DNA of 64,000 nucleotides from Halanaeroarchaeum sp. HSR-CO (GTDB lineage Archaea > Halobacteriota > Halobacteria > Halobacteriales > Halobacteriaceae): positions 1,798,001 to 1,862,000 of the forward strand of contig NZ_CP087724.1 in NCBI RefSeq assembly GCF_024972755.1, written 5' to 3'. Of the stretch, positions 42,879-50,807 are shown one piece after another (within the stretch, counting starts at the first letter, position 1; the number at the start of each line of letters is the position of its first letter). The notes under the pieces were generated by a model, which saw only the letters and a program-made list of their open reading frames with translations, searched no databases and was not told where the DNA came from. The translations under genes and the position numbers were made by a program.

Positions 42879-43134
42879 GTGGCGGCCTTTCGACCGAATT
42901 CGGGGTGGGTGGATTTGACTATGGTTGAAAATCCGGTCCGTATGTCGGCCATGTGGCCGTCGATTGATTTGCATGTGGTTTGGCCCACCCAATCATCGAA
43001 TGGATTCAGGGCCCGATATGACGGGATTTGACGGGGTTCGATTTGCTATTGTCTTGGGTGCAAAAGTCGGATATATGGGGAATAGAGCCTCAAATACAGC
43101 CCATCTCAATATACAGTTCTACAGATTACCCAGC

Positions 43135-44991
43135 TCAGAATAGCTTCATTATTCTATCCACTACCCCTGATAATCCATCAAGTATCCCAGAGACGAATCC
43201 TCCGCTTTCATCCTCGGGGGAATCTACAGTCTCTTCTGTCGTTTGCTCGTTATCCGTTTGCTCCTCTTCTGTTTGCCCGTCAGCCGTTTCTTGGGCTTCC
43301 TCTACCCCACCGGCCAGTATTTGCTTTCGCATGGAATCCCGCAATTCGGCCATCTGGTCCGAAACCATCCCTTGGGACTGTTCGGATAACTGGTCAAATT
43401 CGAGGTCGCCAGTCCGTTCAAGCTCATATACGACCAGAATCTTCCCTTCCGGCAGGTCCCCATCGACTCGGTTTGTAGATACAACCTCACCGACGAGCCG
43501 ATATTCTCCCTGTTGCGGAGTATTGGGTTCGTCGTAGTGGGTGGATGACAGACCTGTGACCAACAGCACATCGTCACTCGATTCAGGTGTCGAGGACCAA
43601 GCTACCCCCGTATCAACGACTGTATCCTGGACGATATTCAGGCAGACCGGCCCGCTGGGAGTCGGTATTTGGGCCTGAGTTTGACCGCAGGGAGTGCTAT
43701 GTTCGAGTGTTTCCTGGATGCTGATTGATTCGCCATACAAACTCGCTTCCACACTCACCACGTCACCGTCAGATGCGTCCTGTTTCACTGACTGAATATC
43801 TGAATATTGGGTGCTATCCATCTCGTCAGTGACAACATAGAGGAGCGGGTGCCCATTGCTACTCTGAGCAATGCCAGATTGGTCTACAGTGTTGATGAAC
43901 TCTCTTGCCTCGCTATTTGGAGAGAGGACGATTGCATTGATGGTCGCAGGCGCATCCGACCAGTAAGTCGTCTCGAAATTTGCCGTATACACTCGCTCTG
44001 AATCTTGCTCGAGTAATTTGGTCGCCGCTTCTTGACCGGATTGAGACGTATCGCTCGATGAGGTATTAACGACGAAAGAACGAGCTTGTTCTCCCGGTTT
44101 CTCAAATAAATCTTGGGCAGATGTAGGGTCGTCACTGAGAACGCCAATGGAGGTGACAGCAGTAATTTCCTCTCCTTGGTCTGTGTCTGTCAGTGTGGAT
44201 ATTTTTCGGTGATTAGCTGTGACCTCCACGAGGTCGAGTGAATAAGAATCCGAGTTTGAGGCGATTTCGCCAACTGTTGCCGGTGAGCCGTCTGTCTCAA
44301 TGGATACCGACTGTGCCAGAATCGCACTGAACGAAAGCCCATTGAATGACATCTCCTGATTGACGGACTGTCCTGTGACAGTTGCCAGTCCTTTTCGTGG
44401 GTCGTCCTCAGTGAAGACGATATACAGGTCATCTTCTGTAGCGAGGACGAAGGCATGGGGAGCCACTTCACCAGGTATTTGCTGGCGATACTCTTCGATG
44501 TCGTCCTCTAAGGATGCTGGAATAGCAAAGGCAGCTCCAGTCGTCGTGGTTTGGACCGATGACGAGGCTGTATCTTCTACTTCTTGCACATCAATAGGCG
44601 CTGAGGCAGAGTTACTGAACGTCTGTCCTCCAAATTCGACCTCTGCAGCAATCTCCACATCATTCTCGCCAGCACTCTCGAACGTGTGGGTGAAATCTAC
44701 ACCAATCTCCTCCCCAGTCCCCACCGTGACTGTTTCTGATGACACCTGCTCCCCATCAATCAACAGGGAGACGGTAAGGTCCGTTTCAACACTCCCCACC
44801 AAATCCGGTGTTGAAATTGAGGGAGAGATGGTGGTGGACTCCCCGACAGTCGTTTCAGCTGGCACTCCGGGATTAATGGATAGCTGGTCTTGTTGTGCAG
44901 CGACAGGGCTCGCCAGAAGTGGTCCACCAATGGCAGAAAGGACCACCAGCGAAATCACCACAATGGTGTGAATTTGCTTATGGTTCATCAT
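43135..44991 (-). CDS. Large secreted/surface protein with signal peptide
   Basis: A 618-residue protein. The signal peptide (HKQIHTIVVISLVVLSAIGG...SPVAAQQ) is followed by an Ig-like segment at about 50-130 (VSLLIDGEQVSSETVTVGTG, CARDB-like), a long Ser/Thr-rich middle, and an acidic region ending in a hydrophobic or amphipathic helix (FVSGILDGLSGVVDRIMKLF). It may anchor by that C-terminal helix. No known family. It reads against the integrase, and is the largest gene of the element. A role on the cell surface or a particle surface is plausible. Confidence 0.75.
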   Translation of the reverse strand: MMNHKQIHTIVVISLVVLSAIGGPLLASPVAAQQDQLSINPGVPAETTVGESTTISPSISTPDLVGSVETDLTVSLLIDGEQVSSETVTVGTGEEIGVDFTHTFESAGENDVEIAAEVEFGGQTFSNSASAPIDVQEVEDTASSSVQTTTTGAAFAIPASLEDDIEEYRQQIPGEVAPHAFVLATEDDLYIVFTEDDPRKGLATVTGQSVNQEMSFNGLSFSAILAQSVSIETDGSPATVGEIASNSDSYSLDLVEVTANHRKISTLTDTDQGEEITAVTSIGVLSDDPTSAQDLFEKPGEQARSFVVNTSSSDTSQSGQEAATKLLEQDSERVYTANFETTYWSDAPATINAIVLSPNSEAREFINTVDQSGIAQSSNGHPLLYVVTDEMDSTQYSDIQSVKQDASDGDVVSVEASLYGESISIQETLEHSTPCGQTQAQIPTPSGPVCLNIVQDTVVDTGVAWSSTPESSDDVLLVTGLSSTHYDEPNTPQQGEYRLVGEVVSTNRVDGDLPEGKILVVYELERTGDLEFDQLSEQSQGMVSDQMAELRDSMRKQILAGGVEEAQETADGQTEEEQTDNEQTTEETVDSPEDESGGFVSGILDGLSGVVDRIMKLF

Positions 44992-45114
44992 GAGTGACCG
45001 ACTCACTACCAATTGACAAAAGTGTTATTCTTTAAAGTGTGCTTTTCACCCATTCTGGTTGTAAATAGCGTGAGTATACCTATAATATCCGAATAAGAGA
45101 TAGCGGGAACAAAG

Positions 45115-45351
45115 ATGCTTTTACGACAAATGCCGGGAGATGAGCGTAGTGGTCCATTCGAGAAGCAAGTCTCAGACGAGGATATTCTGGAGTTTATTGA
45201 GGTAGAAGAAGTGGTTACAACGAAAGAAGTGGCCGACGAGTTTGATTATCATATTCAGACTGCTAGACGGCGATTGAAGGAACTACATCAAGAGGGGGAG
45301 CTTCGGCAGAAGGACGTGGGTAAGAGGTTCGTTTGGTGGATTTCCTCGTAA
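45115..45351 (+). CDS. Small winged-helix regulator
   Basis: A 78-residue winged-helix protein: DEDILEFIEVEEVVTTKEVA, then YHIQTARRRLKELHQEGELR. The shape is the DeoR/Lrp-like wHTH common in haloarchaeal plasmids and proviruses. It is divergent from the secreted-protein gene, so it may regulate that gene and itself. The start at MLLRQMPGD is uncertain; the ATG at 45130 is an alternative. Confidence 0.68.
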   Translation: MLLRQMPGDERSGPFEKQVSDEDILEFIEVEEVVTTKEVADEFDYHIQTARRRLKELHQEGELRQKDVGKRFVWWISS

Positions 45352-45398
45352 GGCGTCAATTTTGTGTTATGAGAGAATCTTAATGGGAATTTCTACCG

Positions 45399-45410
45399 GT
45401 ATATTTAGTA
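45399..45410 (+). promoter_or_regulatory. TATA box of the UDG-like gene
   Basis: The bases ggtatatttagta lie about 30 bases before the ATG at 45435. This supports a leaderless message and a start at MDGEDSL rather than the upstream TTG. Confidence 0.6.
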
Positions 45411-45434
45411 ATATTGATTGAATCCGTCTGTCAT

Positions 45435-46163
45435 ATGGATGGAGAAGATTCCCTGAGAGAAGTTGGATATACCATTTGGGAAAACTGGTATGATGGAAAT
45501 GGACCGTGTAGACACTGTCCCAATCGAGACGAGAAAGGCTATTTCAATCCGAAAAATATTGACCCAGGGCCTGAATCTGGCGATTCAAACGCTGAGGTCG
45601 TATTCGTTGGGATGGAACCGAGCGATGAGATTGACGGGACATCCAGAAAGAATCTATCTGTAGATGAAGTCCCGGAAAGTTGGTCTAGGAGGAACAGGGA
45701 CCCCGGATTTTCTAACAATCGAGATGGTGAAGATACAATACGTGAATGGTTATTCTACGAATCTGACGGCAAGAAACGAATAGACCCCATATTCGATAAG
45801 AAATTGGAGGGCTCAGTCTACTATACCAATTCAAAAAAGTGTGCGAATACTGGTGAGAGGGACGAGCTCGCAAGGTGTTATTGTCATGACTATCTCTTCT
45901 CTCAACTTGCTGCGATTGAGCCTACTATAATCGTTCCCTTTGGCGAGAAGGCTGTCAAATCCTTATCCTTGCGATATTTCATCCCAAAATATTCCAAATT
46001 TTCAGATGTAGTAGTTGAAGTTATTGGAGAGACTCAGCCTCATATTATACCATCGTACCACTGGAGCCGACCAAATTTTGTGAGCAATATCGAGAGAGCA
46101 GGCTATGAAAGTGTACCCGATTATTGGGTTGAGTTAGTGGATGAAATCAATGCACAGCTCTGA
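45435..46163 (+). CDS. Uracil-DNA glycosylase superfamily-like protein
   Basis: A 242-residue protein with a UDG-fold layout. AEVVFVGMEPSDEIDG aligns with the motif-1 GEAPG loop of Fe-S-type UDGs, SVYYTNSKKC with the central strand, IVPFGEKAVKSL with the glycine-rich turn, and HIIPSYHWSR with the His-containing motif 2. Cysteines in CRHCP, KC and RCYC could hold an iron-sulfur cluster. The catalytic acid of motif 1 is altered, so the activity may differ. It stands alone behind its own TATA box. Confidence 0.62.
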   Translation: MDGEDSLREVGYTIWENWYDGNGPCRHCPNRDEKGYFNPKNIDPGPESGDSNAEVVFVGMEPSDEIDGTSRKNLSVDEVPESWSRRNRDPGFSNNRDGEDTIREWLFYESDGKKRIDPIFDKKLEGSVYYTNSKKCANTGERDELARCYCHDYLFSQLAAIEPTIIVPFGEKAVKSLSLRYFIPKYSKFSDVVVEVIGETQPHIIPSYHWSRPNFVSNIERAGYESVPDYWVELVDEINAQL

Positions 46164-46443
46164 GTCCCGGATGACTCACTAGCAAAAATCGCAACCATCT
46201 CGGGATGTCTGGCTGATGTGGAATATAGTGCTAGAATCTGTCTGGACGGGGATTTTGAATTCGCAATTGACGACACCCGCTATATAACAGTGCAAGCGAC
46301 GTTGATGGCTTTGCGGGCCCAATCCCTACCCAAAGCCCTCGACCAAATCACGACGCCCTTGACGCCGATTTGACGGCGATATAATCGGTCGTCGACCCCG
46401 GTTCGACCCTGAATTTATTGCCGATTTTACCCTATGAATTCGC
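46164..46443. other. Intergenic region before the serine recombinase
   Basis: No gene is supported in these 280 bases. It contains ttgacgccgatttgacggcgat and a TATA-like gaatttattgcc about 25-30 bases before the recombinase ATG. Near-repeats of gacgcc/ttgac could be recombinase binding sites, but I see no clean resolution site. Confidence 0.4.
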
Positions 46444-47097
46444 ATGATAGTAGCGGTATACGTCCGAGTTTCCACAGCTGAACAGAATTTAGACAGGCAG
46501 TTAGATAGCACTCACGAATATGCCACATCTGAGCTAGGTGTGGAGCTGAGCGACGTTGAGACCTTTCGGGACAAATCCACGGGGACGAACACCCAGCGCT
46601 CTGGCTACCAAGAAATGATGGAACATGTCCAGGATGGGAATGTGGACCATGTGGTGGTCCACGAGATCAGCCGGTTGGCTCGGTCACTGCAAGACCTGGA
46701 GCGTACTGTTACAAGAGTCACTGAAAATGGGGCAGGAGTCCACTTCGTCCGAGATGGACTGTCCTTCGGTGATGGGAAGGACAGGCCGATGCACAGGCTT
46801 CAGATGCAGATGTTGGGGGCATTTGCTGAATGGCAGGCGAGAGTGAAGCAAATGAATACCAAGGAGGGGATAGCAGCTCGGCAAGCTGAAGACGACTACC
46901 ACCATGGGAGACCTCCGCTTGGATTTGAGAAAGAGAATGGGAGGCTGATTGAGGGAGTGAATTACGACCAGGTTTGTGCTATACTGGATATGGTAGCTAA
47001 AGAAGAGTTGTCAAAGCGAAAAGCAGCGGAGGAGTTGCAGTCATCCCGCACAACGATTAGTAGGGCACTCGACAGAGTCGAATTGTACGGGGTTTAA
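46444..47097 (+). CDS. Serine recombinase (resolvase/invertase family)
   Basis: A 217-residue small serine recombinase. VAVYVRVSTAEQNLDRQLD holds the catalytic Ser in VRVST, and EISRLARSLQDLERTV, FAEWQARVKQMNTKEGIAA and a C-terminal HTH (SKRKAAEELQSSRTTISRAL) complete the family pattern. It may resolve element dimers or invert a DNA segment. It is a second recombinase type in one element, beside the tyrosine integrase. Confidence 0.9.
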   Translation: MIVAVYVRVSTAEQNLDRQLDSTHEYATSELGVELSDVETFRDKSTGTNTQRSGYQEMMEHVQDGNVDHVVVHEISRLARSLQDLERTVTRVTENGAGVHFVRDGLSFGDGKDRPMHRLQMQMLGAFAEWQARVKQMNTKEGIAARQAEDDYHHGRPPLGFEKENGRLIEGVNYDQVCAILDMVAKEELSKRKAAEELQSSRTTISRALDRVELYGV

Positions 47098-47213
47098 TCA
47101 TCACCCTTCTCTTTTTTCGTGTCCTCCTCTGTCGCATAGTTCGTTATTATCTCTCCTGAAAGGGAGGGGCCATCATCCATCTCCTCCTCATCATCGTCGT
47201 CACTCATTGTCAT
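47094..47213 (-). CDS. Tiny charged protein 3, 39 aa
   Basis: A 39-codon frame, acidic at the start (MSDDDDEEEMDDGPSLSG) and Lys-rich at the end (EEDTKKEKGDD). It follows tiny protein 2 in the same operon; start codons at 47213 (MTMSDDD) or 47207 are possible. GPSLSGE corresponds to GPDLEGQ and EPDFEGQ in its two neighbours. Function unknown. Confidence 0.55.
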   Translation of the reverse strand: MTMSDDDDEEEMDDGPSLSGEIITNYATEEDTKKEKGDD

Positions 47214-47334
47214 TCTCCTCTTTAACCTTATCTTCACTCTTCCCTAACGCTTCGACTTGTCCCTCAAAATCAGGCTCCTTTGTCCTATAATCATCTGTTT
47301 TCTCCTTCTCATTGTCATCGCCCTTGTCGCTCAT
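47200..47334 (-). CDS. Tiny charged protein 2, 44 aa
   Basis: A 44-codon frame beginning MSDKGDDNEKEKTDD with EPDFEGQ in the middle and KSEDKVKEENDNE at the end. Its ATG overlaps the stop of tiny protein 1 by the ATGA arrangement, and its stop overlaps the start of protein 3 frame. This chain of overlaps supports translation. Function unknown. Confidence 0.6.
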   Translation of the reverse strand: MSDKGDDNEKEKTDDYRTKEPDFEGQVEALGKSEDKVKEENDNE

Positions 47335-47423
47335 TGTCCGTCATCATCCCCCTTGTCCTTTCTTTTCTTTCCTTTTGAGACTCTTTGCCCCTCTAAGTCA
47401 GGACCGTCCTCATCGTCAGACAT
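47331..47423 (-). CDS. Tiny charged protein 1, 30 aa
   Basis: A 30-codon frame, MSDDEDGPDLEGQRVSKG then a Lys/Arg/Asp run (KKRKDKGDDDG). It starts 8 bases after the stop of the membrane-protein gene and ends in an ATGA overlap with tiny protein 2. The same sequence lies at the end of a longer frame starting further upstream. That longer frame would overlap the membrane gene. Confidence 0.55.
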   Translation of the reverse strand: MSDDEDGPDLEGQRVSKGKKRKDKGDDDGQ

Positions 47424-47431
47424 AGCTATAA

Positions 47432-48094
47432 TTAATCCCTCCAGCAACAAATGCTTTTCAGCCTTTCCACAGGTTCCACCACTGTCCAATATCGATGAAG
47501 CTGATTGAACCACTCAGAAACATACGTGAATATCAAAAGGATTGCCACAATCAGCGAAAGCGTCCATATTCCCACACTGTTACTTAGAGCGTCAGCGATA
47601 CCCAGAGCTAAGAAACTGAGGGACCACACCAAAAGCGTAGTCGTAGTTGTGAAGTAGAAGGCCGAGATGGTGATAGTATCAGAATTAAAATCAATCCATT
47701 TCCCCATTACCTTGGCTAACGACTCTTTATTGCTGAGTTCAGAATACCCTCCATCAATCAGCTCAGAAATATCAGATTGTGATACGCCGACGTACAAATC
47801 AGAGGCAGTATATGTGAGAGCAGCAAATGCAATCGAACCGAGTAGCAAGACAAGTCCTATAATAGTAAGTCCATTAAAGCCATCTCCTTTTAATTGAATA
47901 CTCGAATCAGACAAAACGAATGACAGGCCGGATATTACAATCCCAAGGATTACTGTATTAATTCTGAGTAACTTTGCTGCTTTCGTATCAATATCTGTGG
48001 AGCCTTCAATTTGCTTATTTAGAGTTTCTCTAGCCTCAGATAGAGTTAAGTCCGCAATCTCAATCTCCTCATCATTATCGTCTCCCCAGAACAT
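47432..48094 (-). CDS. Four-helix membrane protein with SLATT-like N-terminus
   Basis: A 220-residue membrane protein with four hydrophobic helices. The N-terminus has SEARETLNKQIEGSTDIDTK followed by AAKLLRINTVILGIVI, a pattern like the SLATT/DIDxKAxKLLR membrane effectors seen in haloarchaea. Such proteins are suspected pore-forming defence effectors; here this is inference. First gene of an operon with the three tiny charged proteins. It is read from a promoter in the AT-rich 48095-48160. Confidence 0.65.
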   Translation of the reverse strand: MFWGDDNDEEIEIADLTLSEARETLNKQIEGSTDIDTKAAKLLRINTVILGIVISGLSFVLSDSSIQLKGDGFNGLTIIGLVLLLGSIAFAALTYTASDLYVGVSQSDISELIDGGYSELSNKESLAKVMGKWIDFNSDTITISAFYFTTTTTLLVWSLSFLALGIADALSNSVGIWTLSLIVAILLIFTYVSEWFNQLHRYWTVVEPVERLKSICCWRD

Positions 48095-48502
48095 ACAGAT
48101 TCACAGTTGAGTATTAGTGTAATAAATTTTTATCTATGGTGGAAATCGTGACATCCAATGATATTATAAGCAAACCAATTTTCGTCCACCCTGTACGAAA
48201 ACGAACGTTTTCGACCAACCTGCAATTGCTAAAACATCCCCCAACCCAGATGAATATCCATTATTGCAAGGCAGATTGATTTAAGAGTGTATCTCTTTCA
48301 GCCATCAATAGACGGCAATAATTTGCTGGTGAGCATGAAGGATATTTGCAGGTAGCCCAGCGTTCTGTGGTCCATGGAGTCAGTTGTGTGATTGTTGGGG
48401 AGTGTGCGAGAGTTACGTGTGGAAGGGTTACGAATTCCTGAGGATAGTGAATTGAGAACACACTTCCAAACACTGTTATGTGGGTGGTAGCGTATCTGAG
48501 AT
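48095..48502. other. Intergenic region with an 8-base inverted repeat
   Basis: A 408-base gap between the divergent membrane-protein and pilin genes. It contains cgaaaacg-aa-cgttttcg at 48196-48213, a perfect inverted repeat that could be an operator or recombinase site, and AT-rich promoter sequence at each end. I find no gene; short frames on both strands have no support. Confidence 0.5.
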
Positions 48503-49747
48503 ATGGCGGAGGACCGTGGCGTTTCAGAGGTTATGGGGACAATTCTGATGGTGGCTATAGTTCTCATTCTTGCCACAGCACTCGGAGGTGCAGCACTGAC
48601 GACGTTTCAGAATGTCTCGTCGGAAACACCGGTTCTCCAAGCGAGTTTCGATGTAACCACTGACTCGGTTAGCGTGCAGCATCGAGGCGGTGAGTCTATC
48701 GAAATAAGTGACCTTCAACTCGTGCTACGAAATGAAAGCCAGCAAGTGAGATACCAGCTTAGCCAAGACAATCTAAGCAACACGAGCGACTCATTATTCG
48801 AACCCGGCGAATGGTGGTCAAGACAGCACAGCTTGACCTTTCACGAAGGCAGTTCTGCGGCACTTTTAATTCATACACCTTCGGACAAAGTCCTCGCGGA
48901 ATGGGAGGGCAAACCCACCTCTCCAACCACCACGACGACACCGACATCCACCTCCACAACGACGACTACGACTACGACTACGACTACCTCGCAGCCAGCG
49001 ACACAAGCGTACGACGATGAAAATGGGAACGGTGTCTATGACAGTGGCGAAACAACCTATTCCAAGAGCGAATTGTACAGCTTTAACGAGCCGAGTGCCA
49101 ATCTCGTAATCCCGACCGCTGTTGGTGAGTTAAATCGAAATGCTGGAGTATCGATTACCGCGAATAGCATTACTTCTGAGGTAGATATTGGGGCGACGTG
49201 GGGAAGTGTCTCCCTGACGGCAAGCGGTGGCGAGGTCCAGACCAGCCAAATTGTTGAAAGCAATGCTAATGTGGACATTCGCGGAGCAACTGTTGACATT
49301 TCGAATGGTGAAATTCGCTCGAGCTACGGTGATATCACCATTTCAGCAACAGAAGGAGGCGGCGGACAACTCTCTGCAACGGGTGCCTTCATCGAGACGG
49401 GCTCCAATATCATCCTTGAATCTGAGGGTCATTTGTCATTATCGAGTGGGGAAGTCCACTCCAGCTACGGTGATATTACGATTTCAGCAACACGTGGTGG
49501 CGGCGGACAACTCTCTGCAACGGGAGCCTTTATCGAGACAAACGAGAATATAATCCTTGAGTCTAAGGGCGATATGATACTGGATAGCGCCACCGTCCAG
49601 ACCTCCTACGGTCAGATTACTGCTGACCTCGGTGGTTCCAACACAATTCATATTAGCGAAACTGATGTTATCGGAACCTCAGCCATCGAATACACCCCTA
49701 GTGGGGTAACCGAAGTTCCCGAGCGTAACATCGCACATCCTCAATAA
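48503..49747 (+). CDS. Type IV pilin fused to Thr-rich stalk, EF-hand-like loop and beta-solenoid-like repeats
   Basis: A 414-residue protein. Residues 1-30 (DRGVSEVMGTILMVAIVLIL) are a class III pilin signal with cleavage before GVSEVMG and a long hydrophobic helix. Then an archaeal pilin core, a Thr-rich linker of about 25 residues encoded by a hexamer run (ctacga type), DDENGNGVYDSGE like a dockerin/EF-hand calcium loop, and a region with two close repeats SSYGDITISA...GGGGQLSATGAFIET about 47 residues apart. It is likely a surface or pilus-tip adhesin. Codons are AT-rich like the element. Confidence 0.82.
   Translation: MAEDRGVSEVMGTILMVAIVLILATALGGAALTTFQNVSSETPVLQASFDVTTDSVSVQHRGGESIEISDLQLVLRNESQQVRYQLSQDNLSNTSDSLFEPGEWWSRQHSLTFHEGSSAALLIHTPSDKVLAEWEGKPTSPTTTTTPTSTSTTTTTTTTTTTSQPATQAYDDENGNGVYDSGETTYSKSELYSFNEPSANLVIPTAVGELNRNAGVSITANSITSEVDIGATWGSVSLTASGGEVQTSQIVESNANVDIRGATVDISNGEIRSSYGDITISATEGGGGQLSATGAFIETGSNIILESEGHLSLSSGEVHSSYGDITISATRGGGGQLSATGAFIETNENIILESKGDMILDSATVQTSYGQITADLGGSNTIHISETDVIGTSAIEYTPSGVTEVPERNIAHPQ
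49318..49600 (+). repeat. Two tandem coding repeats of about 141 bases in the pilin fusion
   Basis: The unit starting agctacggtgatatcacc at about 49320 recurs at about 49461 with few changes; both contain the same ggcggcggacaactctctgc run. They encode SYGDITISAT, GGGGQLSATGAFIET and IILES, a periodic pattern of a parallel beta-solenoid. A third, partial match (SSYGDI to TSYGQI) follows at 49604. Confidence 0.8.
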
Positions 49748-50164
49748 GAATACACCAAGTCATCGATTCAACAATATACATCCTCCTTCTTGTACAGGAG
49801 ATTGTTAATATTGGAGAACTGTTGCTGCTAAGTTGAAGACGGCAAAGGCACCGTGCCAGTGTTATCTGGCATAAATAACACCGAGATACGTGTGTTGCAA
49901 AATCGCTCGTAGCGACTGTTGCCCAAGTAATTAGTAACGGATGGAAACTCTGATTGCTATGTGAGAGTACCCACTACTATACCCCCTACACCGTCCCATC
50001 TGTGAACTCCAGAATTGGGGAAATAGGATTAGGTAATCTTGTATGAAGGCACGCTTAGGACGGTCCTTTAGGGATTGTCTCCACGAGATTAGACCCGATA
50101 TACGCCATCATTTAGCTTAGACCGACCCTGCGTTTTTGACCTTAGAAATCCTAAAAATTCCAAA
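49748..50164. other. Non-coding stretch with short hairpins
   Basis: These 417 bases hold no supported gene. Two small hairpins are visible: gtgttat/ataacac at 49859-49881 and tcgct-cgt-agcga at 49903-49915, followed by tgttgcccaagt, which contains a third copy of the 7-base cccaagt. An untranslated RNA or a degraded gene is possible, with no further support. Confidence 0.4.
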
Positions 50165-50479
50165 ATGACCCTATGGAAAACTGGGATTGAAATCTCGAGC
50201 CGAGCCGACTTCCACGACCTCTTAGCATGGGTCAAAGCATCCGAGCGGCGAGTTGGAATCATACAATCCCTCGAGGACAATCCCAAGAACTCGACCGAGT
50301 TAGCGGGACAATGGGACGTAACTAACGAAGCAATCCACTATCATTTGGACTTGTTACGTCGAGGCGGTCCGAACGGTGACTATCCTGACCTCGTTCGGAT
50401 AGTTACCCCAGACCGTGAGCGCTACCGACTATGGGGATTGACTCACCAAGGCCAAAAACTCGTGGAATATCTCGACTGA
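50165..50479 (+). CDS. Winged-helix regulator
   Basis: A 104-residue protein with an ArsR-like winged helix: RRVGIIQSLEDNPKNSTELA, then TNEAIHYHLDLLRRGGP and ERYRLWGLTHQGQKLVEYL. Single-domain regulators of this kind are common in haloarchaeal mobile DNA. No partner overlaps it. Its start is preceded by AT-rich promoter sequence. Confidence 0.72.
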   Translation: MTLWKTGIEISSRADFHDLLAWVKASERRVGIIQSLEDNPKNSTELAGQWDVTNEAIHYHLDLLRRGGPNGDYPDLVRIVTPDRERYRLWGLTHQGQKLVEYLD

Positions 50480-50534
50480 AAAGAGGTGAGTTATTTCGGC
50501 GTGTGTTTGCGTGGGGGTATGGGGTGGCGTTGGT

Positions 50535-50807
50535 CTATGCGTCCATGTACGCTTCCCAGTCGTCTTCGTCCAGTTCTAACCATTCCATGATGCCCGTCGC
50601 GTCGTCCTCGAACAAGACGGCGGCCAGGTGGGGCGTCAATTGCGCGTATAGCTCGTCAACATCTTCGACCCCTTCACGGATGCGACCCCCACGCCGGACA
50701 AGCTGATACGCCTCACGTTGCGTGTCTGACCCGTCACTGTTGAACTCGATGTACGTCTTGCTGGCGGTACTGCCGTCGTCGTCCTTCTTCAATTCGTGGA
50801 TGCTCAT
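50535..50807 (-). CDS. Acidic hypothetical protein, 90 aa
   Basis: A 90-residue acidic protein (KKDDDGSTASKTYIEFNSDG, then DATGIMEWLELDEDDWEAYM). GC content is higher than in its element neighbours. I find no known domain. It is convergent with the winged-helix gene, 55 bases apart. The ATG at 50807 is chosen because upstream codons run through poorly coding sequence. Confidence 0.55.
   Translation of the reverse strand: MSIHELKKDDDGSTASKTYIEFNSDGSDTQREAYQLVRRGGRIREGVEDVDELYAQLTPHLAAVLFEDDATGIMEWLELDEDDWEAYMDA

Noticed and set aside
49923-49929. A third copy of cccaagt inside the element
   Set aside because: No compositional boundary or flanking match is there. Seven bases are expected a few times by chance in 64 kb, which is also why the attachment call is kept at moderate confidence.
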